From NCBI GenBank assembly GCA_030247885.1, contig JAPDRO010000005.1, forward strand, positions 372,001-436,000: DNA of 64,000 nucleotides, given 5' to 3'. Below the pieces are notes generated by a model, which worked only from the letters and a program-made list of their open reading frames with translations, ran no database searches and had not been told where the DNA came from. Each line of letters begins with the position of its first letter. The first letter of the stretch is position 1. The stretch is from Taxawa tesnikishii (nom. ined.) (lineage: Eukaryota > Ascomycota > Dothideomycetes > Dothideales). The translations under genes and the position numbers were made by a program. Shown one piece after another: positions 36,079 through 48,717 of this stretch.

Positions 36079-37929
36079 ATGGCAGACCAAGTCCCGGATC
36101 GAGGTGTTCCAAAGGTAGCTGAAGGTGTTGTCGAGGGTGCAACCCCACAGGGCGACAACCCGGCCAAGCAGACGAAGGGTAAGAGACCTCTTGCTCTTGC
36201 TCTTGCTCCCTTGCCCATGCCCCCTTGCCCTTGCCCTTGCTCTTGCTCTTGCCCTTGCTCTTGCTCTTGTTTGTGGTATTAACAGAAGAATGACGCCCCA
36301 CTGACTAACGCGGTCAGAGCGCAAGGACAAGAAGAAGGAGGCCAAGGGTCCCAAACCACAACAAGGAGGCAAGAAGAAGACCGACAACGTAGACACAAAA
36401 GCAATCACTGTGGCCAAAGAGGAGGACCTGAGCGAATGGTACCAACAAGTCATCACCAAGGGCGAGATGCTCGAGTTCTCCGACGTCCCAGGCTGTTACA
36501 TCTACGAGCCAGCCTCGTACGCAATCTACGAGTCGATCCAGGATTTCTTCAACAAGCGCATCAAGAAGATGGGCGTGCGCAACTGCTACTTTCCAATTTT
36601 CATTTCCGAGGCCAACCTCCAGCGTGAGAAGGACCACATTGAGGGCTTTGCTGCCGAGGTGGCATGGGTGACAGAGGGTGGAAGGAATAAGCTGGAGAAG
36701 AAGCTGGCTGTGCGCCCAACATCCGAGACGGCCATGTACGGCTACTTTTCCAAGAAGATTCGAGTCATCGTGACCTCCCACTCAAGCTGAACCAGTGGAA
36801 CAACGTCGTGCGATGGGAATTCAAGCACCCAATGCCTTTCATTCGGTCACGTGAGTTTCTGTGGCAAGAAGGCCACACTGCACACTTGACTGAGGAAGGG
36901 GCTGGCAAGGAGGTTCTGCAGATTCTGGATCACTACGCTGCTATCTATGAAGAGCTACTTGCAGTTCCAGTGGTGAAAGGAAAGAAGACTGTGAACGAAC
37001 AATTTCCTGGCGCACACTACACCACCACCGTCGAAGGCTTCCTCCCAGCCGTCGGCCGTGGTATCCAGGCCGGTACCTCTCACTGTCTGGGTCAACACTT
37101 CGCCAAGATGTTCGACATTACCGTTGAGGACCCTAAAGCCAAGGAGGGCGAAAAGAAGGAGAAGCTCTACGTGTGGCAAAACTCGTGGGGTCTCACTACC
37201 CGTTCCATCGGTATCATGATCCTTACCCACGGCGACAACAAGGGCCTCATTATCCCACCACGCGTCGCAGAGATTCAGGTCGTCATCGTCCCCGTCGGCA
37301 TCACAGCCAAGAGCACGGACGAGGACCGTGAGAAGCTTAACAAGGAAGTTGAGGGCCTCGTTGAAGTCCTGCGCGCCGCCGATGTCCGCGTGGAAGCCGA
37401 TATGCGTGATGGCTACTCTCCAGGCTTTAAATTCAACGAGTGGGAATTGAAGGGTGTGCCTCTGCGTCTGGAGTTTGGCCCTAAAGACTCCGCCAAACAT
37501 GTCGTGACAGCCTCTCGCCGCGACCGTGCTGAGAAGACCGAGGTCCCCATCGTTAGCCTTGAGAAGGACATCCCAGCCCTCCTAGAGACTATCCAAGCCG
37601 ATCTGTTCCGCAAAGCCGATGATGAATACCGCGCACACAGGAAGGTCATCACCACATGGGACGACTTTGTCCCCACGCTCAATGCTAAGAATGTCTGTAT
37701 CGTCCCTCACTGTCTCGATGGCGCATGTGAAGACCAAATCAAGGAACTCAGCTCCGGTAACGTAGAAGGGCAGGAGGTGGATGCCAGAGCCCCAAGCATG
37801 GGTGCCAAGAGTTTGTGTATTCCATTCCAGCAGGACTTTGAAGGTCTCAAGGAGGGCGAGACAAACTGCACAAATCCGAAGTGCGAGAAGAAGGCGCAAA
37901 AGTGGGTGATGTTCGGCAGGAGTTACTAG
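36079..37929 (+). CDS. Cytosolic prolyl-tRNA synthetase (eukaryote/archaeal type)
   Basis: Exon 1 is 36079-36178, intron 36179-36317 (GTAAGA to GTCAG, phase 1), exon 2 36318-37929; about 570 aa. After a Lys-rich head come the class II catalytic core (DLSEWYQQVI, VPGCYIYEPASYAIYE, RPTSETAMYGYFSKKIR, motif 2 around RWEFKHPMPFIRSREFLWQEGH, and the TSHCLGQHFAKMF block), the anticodon-binding domain, and the C-terminal zinc-like domain with Cys residues (VPHCLDGAC, NCTNPKCEKKAQ) ending GRSY, as in archaeal-type ProRS. At 36761-36763 (ATTCGAGTC) one base is missing: the protein runs KIR then must resume SHRDLPLKLNQW one base back. The summed exon length is one short of a multiple of three, matching a single lost base. 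An essential gene, so a real null is unlikely. Confidence 0.93.
36187..36272. repeat. CTTGCT/CTTGCC hexamer repeat inside the ProRS intron
   Basis: About a dozen imperfect hexamers of the type TCTTGC or CCTTGC fill more than half of intron 1. The tract is pure pyrimidine apart from the G residues and probably arose by slippage within the intron, where length is free to vary. Confidence 0.85.
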
Positions 37930-39204
37930 AGCAGCATACCGTCGGTGTCTGGCGAACGGCCGAGGGCGGTATGGCGAAATGTCGAAGAAGACGTTTCGGA
38001 GTTGCTACAGTGTTTGAGCGTAGAGAAGTGCAGCTTAGTAAGGCACGAACCTGAATTGAACAATGTACTCGCTGTTCTGGCCGTTTTAGCTGCCAATAGA
38101 CAACGGAAAATCCACAATCCAGCCTCGGTCTACAGCCCACAGTCGATTCTGTGGATGTGGCCAGTCCAAACCACGCCCAGTACAGGTGGACTGACGAGCA
38201 CGAACACAATCTACGATTGTGAGCGTCACTGCGACAAGGCACACGGTCCTTGTCTATTTTCGGTGCGATCTCCTCTCGGTGCCAGCAGGAAGGCCCGCTC
38301 CCCGATGCCAAGCATGGCGAGCGGGTGCTGATCAAAGCGGAGACGGTGGCGCATCTGCATGCAAGTGCATCAGGGGATTTCCCTTGTACGCTCGTCTTCT
38401 GTTCCGTCCCCATGTACCATGTACCATGCACCATGTACATACACCCTACATGCATACCTCGTCCCCGCTTATTCGCCCGTCCGACTGCGTGAGCACGGCA
38501 GAGACTGCAGGCAGGAAAATGCAACGCAATGCAGTACGCGTGCAGGCATCGGGTGCGCTTGTTCAACGTGGAACGGTAACATTGGCGTCTCGTGATCTTG
38601 CCCTCGCAAAACAGGCAACCCTTAACGTTGGCGTAGTGAAACTCTACCGTTGTCAGCTCGTCCTGGGGCTCTGGCCGAACGCCTTTCCCGCTACCTCAGT
38701 TAGTCAGAACGCCTGAACGCCGACCCTGTAGCTCGCTACTCTTTCTAAATGATTTGCTGCATCTCACCTGAAGCGAGCACCTGGGGCGGAGCCAAGAGTT
38801 CCTTGTTCAGGAAGCCCAGCGAGCGTTGCCGCGTGGCTTGCGACAAGACGAGAATTGCTATGCACGAGCTGCGTTCTAGCACAATCTGTCGACGAACGTT
38901 GGATCGTTGCACCCTTCCTACTGTAGCCTATTAGGGGCGGGGTGTTGCCAGGCTTTGATATACTTGTATATGGTGGCTGCTCCTCGCGCACGAGGTGAGA
39001 TTGCTCTCTCCCCATTTTCGTTCGTTCTTGTTTTCTCCGCTCGTCTTTCACCGCTCTTCAGCATACCTTTACTATATATCTTGGTTTGGAATTGTTTGTA
39101 AGTTCGTGTTTGTTGGGCGACCACAACACCCTACAGTTATATCCCTGCAACTCACGGCCAACGCTCTTCCTGTTTCCTGACGCTTGTTGAGCAAGCGCTA
39201 CAAG
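37930..39204. other. Intergenic, no supported gene
   Basis: Small frames only. A short imperfect repeat of CCATGTA lies near 38410-38440. Confidence 0.45.
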
Positions 39205-41098
39205 ATGATGTACCTTCAGCGCCGAAGGAGAACAACCGTTCTCCGGTTACTTGCGGCCATTTTCGCCATCCTCTGTTGCTTCCTTTTGGGAAGCTTTACG
39301 GTATCCGTACCGCGCCGCGTACATGCAGGCCCTATCCAGAGAACAGCGGTCGTCGGTCCGCAGGAGTCCAGTCCAGAAGCACAATACTTGGCCGCAAGAG
39401 ATGCCAAACCAGAGCCTGCGGAAGAGCAGGTACCCATCATCGAAGAGAAGCATACGGAGCAAGAGGAGGGACCCCTGTTGTCGAAACAGACAAATGGAAG
39501 ATCGATGAGAGCAAGCCGTTTGTTGGTCACAGCATCAGAGACGGTGATCTTTTCCGGTTCAAGACGGCTCTACGCGATGTCCTAGCCATGCTGCCTGACG
39601 AGATGCACATTCGAGAGATCCTGCGGCCAATCGAGGGAACTGGTAACCAACGACTCCGTGAAATCGGCCTGCGCACAAAAGCATACAAGTCCTTCTTCGA
39701 GGCCTGGGAGGCGCTACATGTCGTTTCGGACGACAACTTCACCTACGTCCGCGACGACGTCTTGTTGTACCTCCGGCACGCTGAAGATCTTCGCGACATC
39801 TCATTCATGAGCCGTGCCGACATCATGCGCGCCTACGAAGCTTACCGTTACTTCCTCGTAAACCTTGCTGACTTGCTATTCCCATGGACCAAGCCTTACT
39901 TCGCGGATCACATGTCGCTCCATGCCAGCTTTCATCATGGCGGTCGCGGAATCGTCATGTCTGGCAACGACGAGCAGGCACCATTCATGCTTACCGGCAT
40001 CAAATCGATCCGCAAACTCGGCTGTGGCTTGCCAATAGAGATCATGTATCTGGGCGAAGAGGACCTTGGTGAAGATTACCGTGCCGAGCTCGAAGCTATC
40101 GACGGTGTCGTCTGTAGGGACATGAGTCAGATGGTGCGCGACAATGGCTGGAAGCTTGCCGGATGGGCAGGCAAGCCGTTCGCTATCCTCAACTCCAGTT
40201 TCCGAGAGGTTCTGTTTATTGACGCTGATGCACTATTCTTCCGCAACCCTGAGCTGCTCTTCGAGGATCCTGCGTACGCCAAGACGGGAGCTCTATTCTT
40301 CCGCGATAGGCTGGTGAGCCCGGAGAGCAAGAAGCGTTGGCTGCAAAGCATCCTTCCCAAACCCATCAGCAAGAGCGTCAGGAGCAGCAGACTTTGGACA
40401 GGCGACAGCGGACATCAGCAAGAATCCGGGGTTATTGTCGTCGACAAATGGAGGCACTTTATGGCCATGCTTCTTGTGACGAGGATGAACGGACCGGAGA
40501 GAGACAGCGACCACGACAAGGGAATCATTGGAATCTATGACATGGTATATGGTAAGTCCAAATCTACTTTTGTCGCTCCAGTGAGATCCGTATGCTGAAC
40601 TTCTCTGCAGGCGACAAGGAGACCTTCTGGCTCGGCTGGGAGCTCGTCGGTGACCTCGATTATGCTTTCCATCAGGGCGATGCTGGCATTATGGGCGTGC
40701 TGCAGGATCCCTCCGAGGCTGACGCGAATACTTTGAAGACCGCACTCTCGGATCTTAATCGCGATAACGGCACCTCTTCGCTGGACGCCGAAACGCCGTC
40801 CAACTTCACAGTGTGCGCCCCACAGCTCGTCCATCTCGACCTTAAGGGCCGCCCGTTCTGGTTTAACGGCTGGCTGCTGAACAACAAGTTCAACGACAAG
40901 CACAAGCACGAGAAAGCTGGCACCTTTGAGATCTTCATGGCCGAACCGAGGGATGTAAGAGAGCCCGGCGCTTGGCAGATTGGCGAGCACAACATGTGTT
41001 GTTTGACTGCGGATGCATGGCAGTACTTCACAGAGGATGAGAGGAAGAACTTAGACATGTTGATCAATGTGGCAAGAGAGGTGGGCGCTGTAGCGTAA
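39205..41098 (+). CDS. GT71 alpha-mannosyltransferase-like glycosyltransferase
   Basis: Exons 39205-40551 and 40611-41098 (intron GTAAGT to CTGCAG, phase 1), about 611 aa. Residues 10-32 form a signal anchor after a basic start (RRRRTTVLRLLAAIFAILC), the type II topology of Golgi glycosyltransferases. The luminal part carries GRGIVMSGND, LPIEIMYLGEEDL, the DxD-bearing block EVLFIDADALFFRNPE, GHQQESGVIVVDKWRH and the late FHQGDAGIMG; together these are Mnn1/GT71-like. The likely role is adding mannose from GDP-mannose to glycoproteins or wall glycans. The N-terminal anchor and the catalytic part lie in different frames; one base is missing near 39.47 kb (around GAGGAGGGACCCC), and the total coding length is again one short of a multiple of three. 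Confidence 0.88.
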
Positions 41099-43118
41099 AA
41101 ATATTTTTTCAATCGTTCGTTATTTTCGAGGGATCGGGATGAAAACGTAAGGGACTGGGTACGAATTGTACGGAAACTTGAGAAAGGTTGGATCGGTGTT
41201 GGAGGTCATTACATGTGGACGTTCTCTCAGTACATGAAACGTCACAATAGCACTTATACGCTCATTGTTCAGTTCAAGGTGAAGCAAGGCATTGAAGCAT
41301 GAGGTTAGGTCTTATGGCCATCGGAATCACCGACTGCTTACTCAGCCGTATTGTATCATGATTGCTTAGTCACCGAGCATTTCTAACATCGTCGCCAGCC
41401 CGCAGGAAATGTTTTGCATGGACGCCCAATGATACGCAGGGTCCTCGGACATTCCATAGATCCACGGCGCTTCCATGCCGGCACCATATTGACACTCGTC
41501 AGCGGCGCGTTCGGGAGAAGATCATAGTACCGAGCCGAACACCTAGACAACCACATGACAGAGCACGTGGGCTTTACCTCAATCACGTGATTATCCCATG
41601 CCGTCTACAAATGCACAGGTCGGTCGTTAGATCGGGATTGTGGCGAGCTGAGTCAACAAGAGACCATTCCATGATGTACTTTGGTGTATCCAATGACAAG
41701 TTCTAGCGAGTACAGGACACCTCGGAGATGCGATTGATGGCCAACAGATAGATAGGAAGTCCGGCCGGAAAGATGAACCAGCCGTAGACCTGATCGCCAG
41801 GGCTTTGTTGGGTCATTTTGATCTATGTGTGCCGTCAAATTGCGATCACGAAGGACGGGGCGATTTCCTTATCACTGCTTCCGAGCAACGAACGCTGAGA
41901 CGCGATCCAGATGGGTAGAAAAAGCTCGATTGCGTGTTCATTATTGACTGGATACAAGACTGGGCATATGCGTACACATCCTCATACTGCGCCAAGACCT
42001 TCGAGGATCGATGACTGGTTCCGACCGGAAGGGTCGAAGATCTGTTTGCAAACGGGATGCCAGAGAGATCAGACAAGGCCGCGTTGAGACACGGTGGGAA
42101 GGCGTCACTATCAACGAGCAAACGACCGACGAGCGAACGGATCCGAACAAGGACAATCAGGGCTTATTCTTCTGGTCCGTTAATGGAACCATTGCAAATC
42201 GTAAAGGGCGCAGTGACCATAGGGGGACTCCCTTCATGAGCAACACCAGTATTGGAAGAGGTTGCAGTGACTGTTCTGGCGTTTAGATGACGATTCGGTC
42301 ACCGTGAAAGGTATGCCCTGATGCAAGGTTACTTGCTATCTGACGAAGTGGCTAGCATCAGCAGTGACATATAGCGTGTTCCACATTGCGGCATGTTTGA
42401 GCCGGTTACTGAATTTGCTTGCTGTTGGTGAAGGAGAACAGTTCTGAAGAACTTGCTGACCAAACGTCGATGTTGGAGATGAGAATCTCACTTTACACAG
42501 AAATCTTGAGGTGAGCTTATACTCCGGAGGTGAGTGTGGTCTTCTGTTTTCGTCACTCATCACTAAGCTTTTACAAAAACCCTGCGGACACCGCCGTCCT
42601 CGAAACATCAAGAGCATTTCCATCGTACTGGCTAGGATGAGAGACATGGCAGGTATATACATTCCGCCAGCACGTCGCCGTCAGATGAACCATGCCAACA
42701 ACATCGGTGCCGCCCTCTGCATTTTCACAGCAGAGAACCACACTCGGAAAGTGGATGGCGGAACGAAGCAAGAGTTTGTTTGCACGTCAAGGGCGTAAGC
42801 GGTTGCTTGAATATCTGGGTCGAGCACACACCATTAGGTGATTGCTTTGAATAGGCACCGAATACATCAGACGGACGAGCGTGCTCTCTGTACCGCCGGT
42901 CTTTCGTACTGGAGCAGAGACGAAGGAAAGGGAAGCAAGCAGTAAGGTAATCAAAGGAAAGTGAACGACTGACTACATGTTCAGGGGTATTGAGCGCTAA
43001 GCTGAGAAGGGTGGTAATGCCAGAAAGACCTTGAACAACAATCCCAACACTCCGTTCCTCGAAGCGTCACCAAAACGCCGGTACAAGCCTTTGGATAGAT
43101 AGAGTGCACCTGACCCGC
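41099..43118. other. Gene-poor 2-kb stretch
   Basis: No domain or plausible gene model on either strand between the convergent GT71 and FZO1 genes. It is not AT-rich and carries no obvious terminal repeats, so I cannot call a mobile element. Confidence 0.45.
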
Positions 43119-46062
43119 TCAAGCCTCGTATGAGCCCGCAATACCCGGCGCTGGCCCCTCGAGATCCACCCGCATGACCCTGGAGCGGATATCCGCGCTC
43201 TCTCTGACCAAGTTGCCGAAATACTTTCTGGCAACCTCGCTCTCCTCCTTGACCTTGATCTTGGCCTTGCGCTCGTCCTGCAGGCGCTCGACGCTGCGCT
43301 GCAGTCCTTCACGCAATTTGTCAGCAGGGTATTTGAGCGCGCGACGCACCTCCGACGAGATGCGGAGAGAGTTGGAATGCGTGTAGTCGAGCTCAGCGAG
43401 CTGGGCGGACATTTTTGCTGAAAGACGACGTGGGAGCGATTGTGGGATTGAACTTAGAGCGTAGGAGACTCCTAGGGCAGCTGCATTCGTCGTTAGCATT
43501 GATTTCGATCAAAGTAGTGAGTGACAGGAATAGACGAGAGAAAGAAACGTACCTGCAACAACGATGCCGGGTATGATGAGTCTGCGCAGATTGTGTGAAC
43601 CCATAACTCTTGCAGCACCCAGTGCGCCATCCAACCAGCCCACGCCGCCAATCATGCGACCGCCCACAACACCAGCAACAGTGACAGCCATGCTAGTGCC
43701 GGCAACTCTCTCCTGACGTTCCCACAAGCTCGTCACGTCGAAGAAATCCCACATCTCAACGTCGACGTCAACCTGTCTGGCTAGCGCATCCCTGCGGCTG
43801 CGGAACATTTTCTCCGACCGAAAAGTCAGGTCCACGTACTCCTCGCCAAGATGTAACAAGCCCAAGCTCTTGATGCCACTGACTCCGTGCACGGTGCGTT
43901 CACGCGCGTGCTCTTCGCAGTGCCGGACTGTCTCGGAGATCTCTTGCAGCATGGCCTGTTTGACGTCGTCAGCGTACTGATACGCGCTCAAGATGCCCGG
44001 ATAGCGCACGCGCAGATCGCGTTCGCCGACGTGGGCAATGCTTGAGTTGAGAGTGTCCCGGGTGTACTTGAACACATCGTCTGCAGTCTCATTGATGGTG
44101 TGGTCCACGCCGTCTCCGGCATCGGACCTGGCCTTCTTGGACTTTTCAAACAAAGGTTCCAAATCTTGCAACTCGTTTGTTACACGATCAACTTCGTTCT
44201 GCGCAACATCTCTGTTGACGTTAGCCAGGCTGTGTAGATCTCCGAGAACGTTCATCAGGTAAGTCTTCGCCGGAGCCAGCTTCGAGCGTGCGCGCTTTTC
44301 GAGCACAAACCGGCGTAACGCGGCCTCCAGCTCCGTGAAGTCATCAATTTTCTCTTGTTCCTTTCCTTTGCCCTTCTTCTTTGGTGGAGAGCCTGGTTCA
44401 CCATGCTTGCCCTGGGGCTCCTCGTCATCGTCGTTTGGCTTGTCACCATCGCCATCACCGAAACCACTTCCACCAGATCCGCCGCTGCCGCTGCCGCTGC
44501 CACTGGGGCCTGGTGCATCCGCTGGCGCTACAGGTATGGCATTGCTGGAAACGAAGTGTACGAGCTCTGCAGATTCCTTGAATGTCGCCGGGCTAAGGTG
44601 AGCGACTTGCTTTAGGATCATCTCTTGACATCTCTTTTGTCCCGAATGTTGTCATAACCGTTGACGACCATGAACATATAGGCCTTCTCTCTTGCCGCGT
44701 TGAATATGAATTCCTTGGCGGAGAGGGTGAAGTGGTTTGCTGCAGAAACCACAAAGACCACCACGTCAATTTCCTCCTGTCTTGCAAACACAGCCGTGGT
44801 CTTTAGCGAGTCATTGTTCAGTCCAGGAGCATCAATAAGCGCGATATCGACAACGCCGTTGTTGAGTAGCGATTGGTCTACTGTCCGGATATCTCTGATA
44901 TAGATTTTGCACTGCGACCAGCGCTCGTTATCAATGACAATATCCTCCAGCTGCTTGAGTGCAAAGACCTCGTACGTGCTCTCGTCGTTCCGGTCATAAT
45001 TGACATTGTTGGGAATAGCGTGAACCTCTTCTACGCCTGCGTTCTCCCGAACGTCCAGAACTTCGCAGAAGATGGAGGTACAAGGCTGCTGATCTTCTGG
45101 CAAAACCTTCCGCCTTAGTAAAGCGTTACAGAATGTCGACTTTCCAGCGTTGAGATCTCCGGTAACCAGAACTTTGCTTGATGTGTCTTCGATACGTTCC
45201 CGGAGTGCGAATAGATGCCGTACGCTGTTGTTAATTTGCCCGTCAAGCAGAGATGCTATTGATTGCTTCTCTAACGAGTGGACCAACTGCGTCTGCGACA
45301 CCCCTTCCATCTTGAGCTCAATCTTCAGCACCGAGAATTGCTGCGCTAGTTGTGGCGTGACAAGGCGTGGTTCTGGAGCTGGAACACGAGCAGCCACTGT
45401 GCTAGATTCCGCTTGCGTAGTGTCCTCTCCCAAAGAAGTGCCGGCACGCCGTGGCCCGGCAGGACGAAAGGGTCCACGCTCATAATGATTGTCGAGTGTG
45501 GATTGTGTGTGGTGAAGGCCAGGCCTAGGTTCAATCATTCGTGCAGGAACGGCTGGCTGCGGCTGTTGCACCGTCGGATAATGCGCAGGCCATTTTGCGT
45601 TCATCTCTTGCAGTTTTTGAGTGTTTCCACAGTCTGATTGATGGCGCGCCCGAGCGCAGTGCGGTTCTGGTTATAAAATAACTGGTGGACATGGCTTGCA
45701 AGGGCGCGTCTTTCGTGTTCAGCTGCATATTGTCGTGTCAGCAACTGTATCTTCACAGCAAGACTTTGTGACCTCTTACAAGCACCCGGTTGCTCGCCCG
45801 GCGTATGCGCTGGGGTGAATCGATCCTCTGTGAGGCCGGGATTCCAGCCTCGAGCAACGCTTTCGCTGTCCCCCATCATACTTCCTCCGTAGCCCGAGTC
45901 GTCATCCAACATAGCCGCCAGACGCGCTGCATTTTCTGACGTGGATCCAGAGCCCACGGTCATATAGCTCGGCCTTCCAAAGCTGCGGCGGTTTGAGGCT
46001 GAAGACGAGGAGCCACCCGCGGGCGAATTATAGCCGCTGCCGGAAGAGGTGTTCGGGCCCAT
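43119..46062 (-). CDS. FZO1: Mitofusin, mitochondrial outer-membrane fusion GTPase
   Basis: Exon 1 is 46062-43553, intron 43552-43481 (GTACGT to ATGCAG with a CTAAC branch), exon 2 43480-43119; about 957 aa. GTPase motifs: G1 GDLNAGKSTFCNALL, G2 QQPCTS, G3 DAPGLNNDS, G4 as VVNGYDNIRDK (usual NKxD reads NGYD). Heptad-repeat helices follow, then two membrane segments near the C-terminus (AVTVAGVVGG and IPGIVVAAALGVSYALS, the second crossing the intron) and a C-terminal coiled coil. The product fuses outer membranes. Two frame changes occur, each needing one extra base: at the A5 run (45614-45618 on the plus strand; LK then LQEMNAKWP) and at 44616-44627 (DVKR then MILKQVAHLSP). Adding two bases makes the length a multiple of three. 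Confidence 0.93.
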
Positions 46063-46464
46063 GTTAGATGTTGCGCGTCGGACCGTCAGTTCATTCTCTT
46101 CGGAAAATCTCTTCCTGGAAGATGAGATAGGCCGGCGTAGCTGTATTTGATATTAAGTAGGTCGTGAATGGATGGAATGGAGATGAGATTCAACAATCAT
46201 CAGAGAATCGGCGGCGTTTCGTTCCGATAAGCGGCAGTACCCGGATTCATATGACATCGCGGTTACAACGGTTAGCGTGAGCAATCGCGGAGACACTCAC
46301 TCACTGCGAACAACGTGCGACAAGCAAGGAAGGACTACTGATTGTGCATTGAAGCCTTTACGCTGCTGTTTCTCACAGCACACCCTATCGGCCTTATTTT
46401 TGCGATCTCGGTCTCAATCTCACATTTACACGTTGACTTTACGAACTGCTAGGCAGGCGTGAAG

Positions 46465-47332
46465 ATGAATGTCAGTAAACTATGCGGTTACCTTCGCCGA
46501 AATGGAAGCTGAGAGTGTGTCACAGATCGTAGAATGGGCGTTCGGCAAGCGTATGACGCCTGCAGAGCGGCTACGGAAGCACCAGCGCGCTCTTGAAAAG
46601 ACTCAACGTGAGCTTGACCGTGAGCGAACCAAGCTGGAAAACCAAGAGAAGAAGCTTGTGGCAGATATCAAGAAGAACGCGAAGAACGGGCAAATGGGTG
46701 CGGTTAGGGTGCAAGCGAAGGACCTTGTGAGGACAAGAAGGTATGCGTGACACTAGCACACAGCTGCGTAGGCTGTTCCGCTGATACGTATGGCATAGAT
46801 ACATCCAGAAGTTCTACGAAATGCGTACACAGTTGCAGGCAATCTCTCTTCGCATCCAGGTGAGGAACATGCTTCATAAGGCCCAGACTTTGGCTCACGA
46901 AGCGACAGACTGTGCGAAGCAACGAACAAATGATGCAGGCCATGAAAGGCGCAACAGGCCTGCTAGGCAGCATGAACAGGCAGATGAACCTTCCGGCGCT
47001 TCAGCGAATAGCCATGGAGTTTGAGCGGGAAAACGACATCATGGATCAGCGGCAGGTGATGATGGACGATGCCATCGACGACGTTACCGGCCTTGAAGAT
47101 GAAGAAGAGGGAGAAGAGGTGGTCAACCAGGTGCTGGACGAGATAGGAGTGGATCTGAACCAGGCTGTGAGTTGTGACTTCCACATAGCGAAGGCTGTCG
47201 CTAACAGTATTGCTACAGCTCGGAGAGACGCCTGCGGGTCTGCAAAAGACTGCAGTGGCGGACGGCCGGGTGGCACAAGCCATTGGGGAGATCCTGGAGA
47301 GGACGATCTTCAAGCCAGATTGGACAGTCTGA
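46465..47332 (+). CDS. VPS2: ESCRT-III subunit Vps2/Did4 (CHMP2)
   Basis: Five exons: 46465-46470, 46526-46740, 46799-46859, 46909-47166 and 47219-47332, all GT-AG and in phase, 217 aa. The first coding exon has only six bases (Met-Asn) and joins to IVEWAFGKRMTPAERL, the conserved N-terminal helix. The basic coiled coil (LRKHQRALEKTQRELDRE), RTRRYIQKFY, MKGATGLLGSMNRQM and the acidic C-terminal region ending with LERTIFKPDWTV follow. Vps2 caps Snf7 filaments with Vps24 at endosomes and recruits Vps4 for multivesicular-body budding. It is divergent from FZO1 across 402 bases (46063-46464), which hold both promoters. The extreme C-terminus is shorter in MIM1-like residues than I expect; a further exon is possible. 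Confidence 0.93.
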
Positions 47333-48717
47333 GGCGATGAGCGAGGCAGCTGGCATCAGTCATGGGTACTGCTTTTATGACGGATTCACGTTTGAGCGTA
47401 CGGCGTTGCGGGCTGCTGGGTCTTTTCACCTGCTTACAAGAATATCCACTGAGCAACTTGCATCGTTTTGCGTTGGTTTGCTGCACTTTCTTCCTGTGTA
47501 CAATTCGGTACTCGGGGTAAACTTTACGAGAGTGCACACAAAACCCCGGTCGGTATATGATATCGATAGACATCGGGCGGGGCACTGGTTGATTGAACTC
47601 GATTGATCAGCAACCGGACTCGACATCCTCGCTTAGTATCCCCATGACCGGGTCGACTAGTTATCAGTTACTGAGACCCCCGTTTACAGTGCTCCACAGC
47701 AGCAGCGGCAGCAGCGGCAGCAGCGGCAGCAGCAGTACCATTTCGCAAGCTTCCTGAGTCGTTGTAGAGGTTCAGAACAGCCCCTTTCAAGCTCGCACCC
47801 ACGACAGCAGGACAGACAGCATGGCCGAAGTGACGTTCCACTAGTGGGGGTTTGAACGCTGCCTCGGCCGCCTCAGAAGCAGCAAGCCACAGTCTGGGCT
47901 GCACCATCCTGCAGCGGGCGCGATACTGCCACCACCATCCCTCCAACGTTACTCTATTGTTGCGCCTTCAGTCATCCTCTTCTTTGTTGTCCGACACCCA
48001 TGCAGTCTCACGCAATTGCGGAACAAAGAAGCCAGAAACTCCGTCAACTTTGACGAAGCGGCATACCCCTGAACAACGCAAAGCAACAAACGCTTTAGTA
48101 CGTCATTTCGAACATCCACTCAGCAACGTCGCAGTTCCCCTCATCCCCTCCACCGTGCCCGCAGCTCGACGCGGACACGAGTGCTCGTTCGAACGTTTGT
48201 CACAGAGGACAATAGCTGGTCTCCCATACGCCTACTTGCCGAGGTGGGTAATTCATCTTCTTTGTCTTACATCTACCAGCGGGATCGGGGTCGGGCTGTC
48301 GGTCGGCCGGCATGCAGGCTGCCGCGTGCCAGCCATGCGAGAAGGAGAAACGGATGAGGGAAGCCAGGGAAGGACTGGTCGTGTAGAGCACGCGCAACGA
48401 CAATCACATTGAGTTTGCACTGCAAAACAGACCAAGTCGTCCATTGTGCTGACTTGTCTTCTTGTGACAGCATTTCATCAGAGTGATTGCGTGCCCAAAA
48501 CGCGCTTCGGTCGTCCGCATCTAACCCTCTACACAACCTCTCCCGCGGAAACCGAACCGGCAACAACGCTGCCTAACTCCACGCAGCCTCATCTTTACCC
48601 TAAACACGACAACTCGGTCAGAACATTCCGTCCGATCGCCGGTTATCCTGCACACACCACCACGCTGGCAGGAAGCAAGCGTAGAAGTTTCTCCGGTCAA
48701 GGGGTCTGCTGAACCGC
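47333..48717. other. Intergenic with a CAG/CGG trinucleotide run
   Basis: A (CAG/CGG)-type run lies at about 47695-47735. Frames at 47852-48412 have no domain. The final 200 bases are the probable leader of the PP2C gene. Confidence 0.5.
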
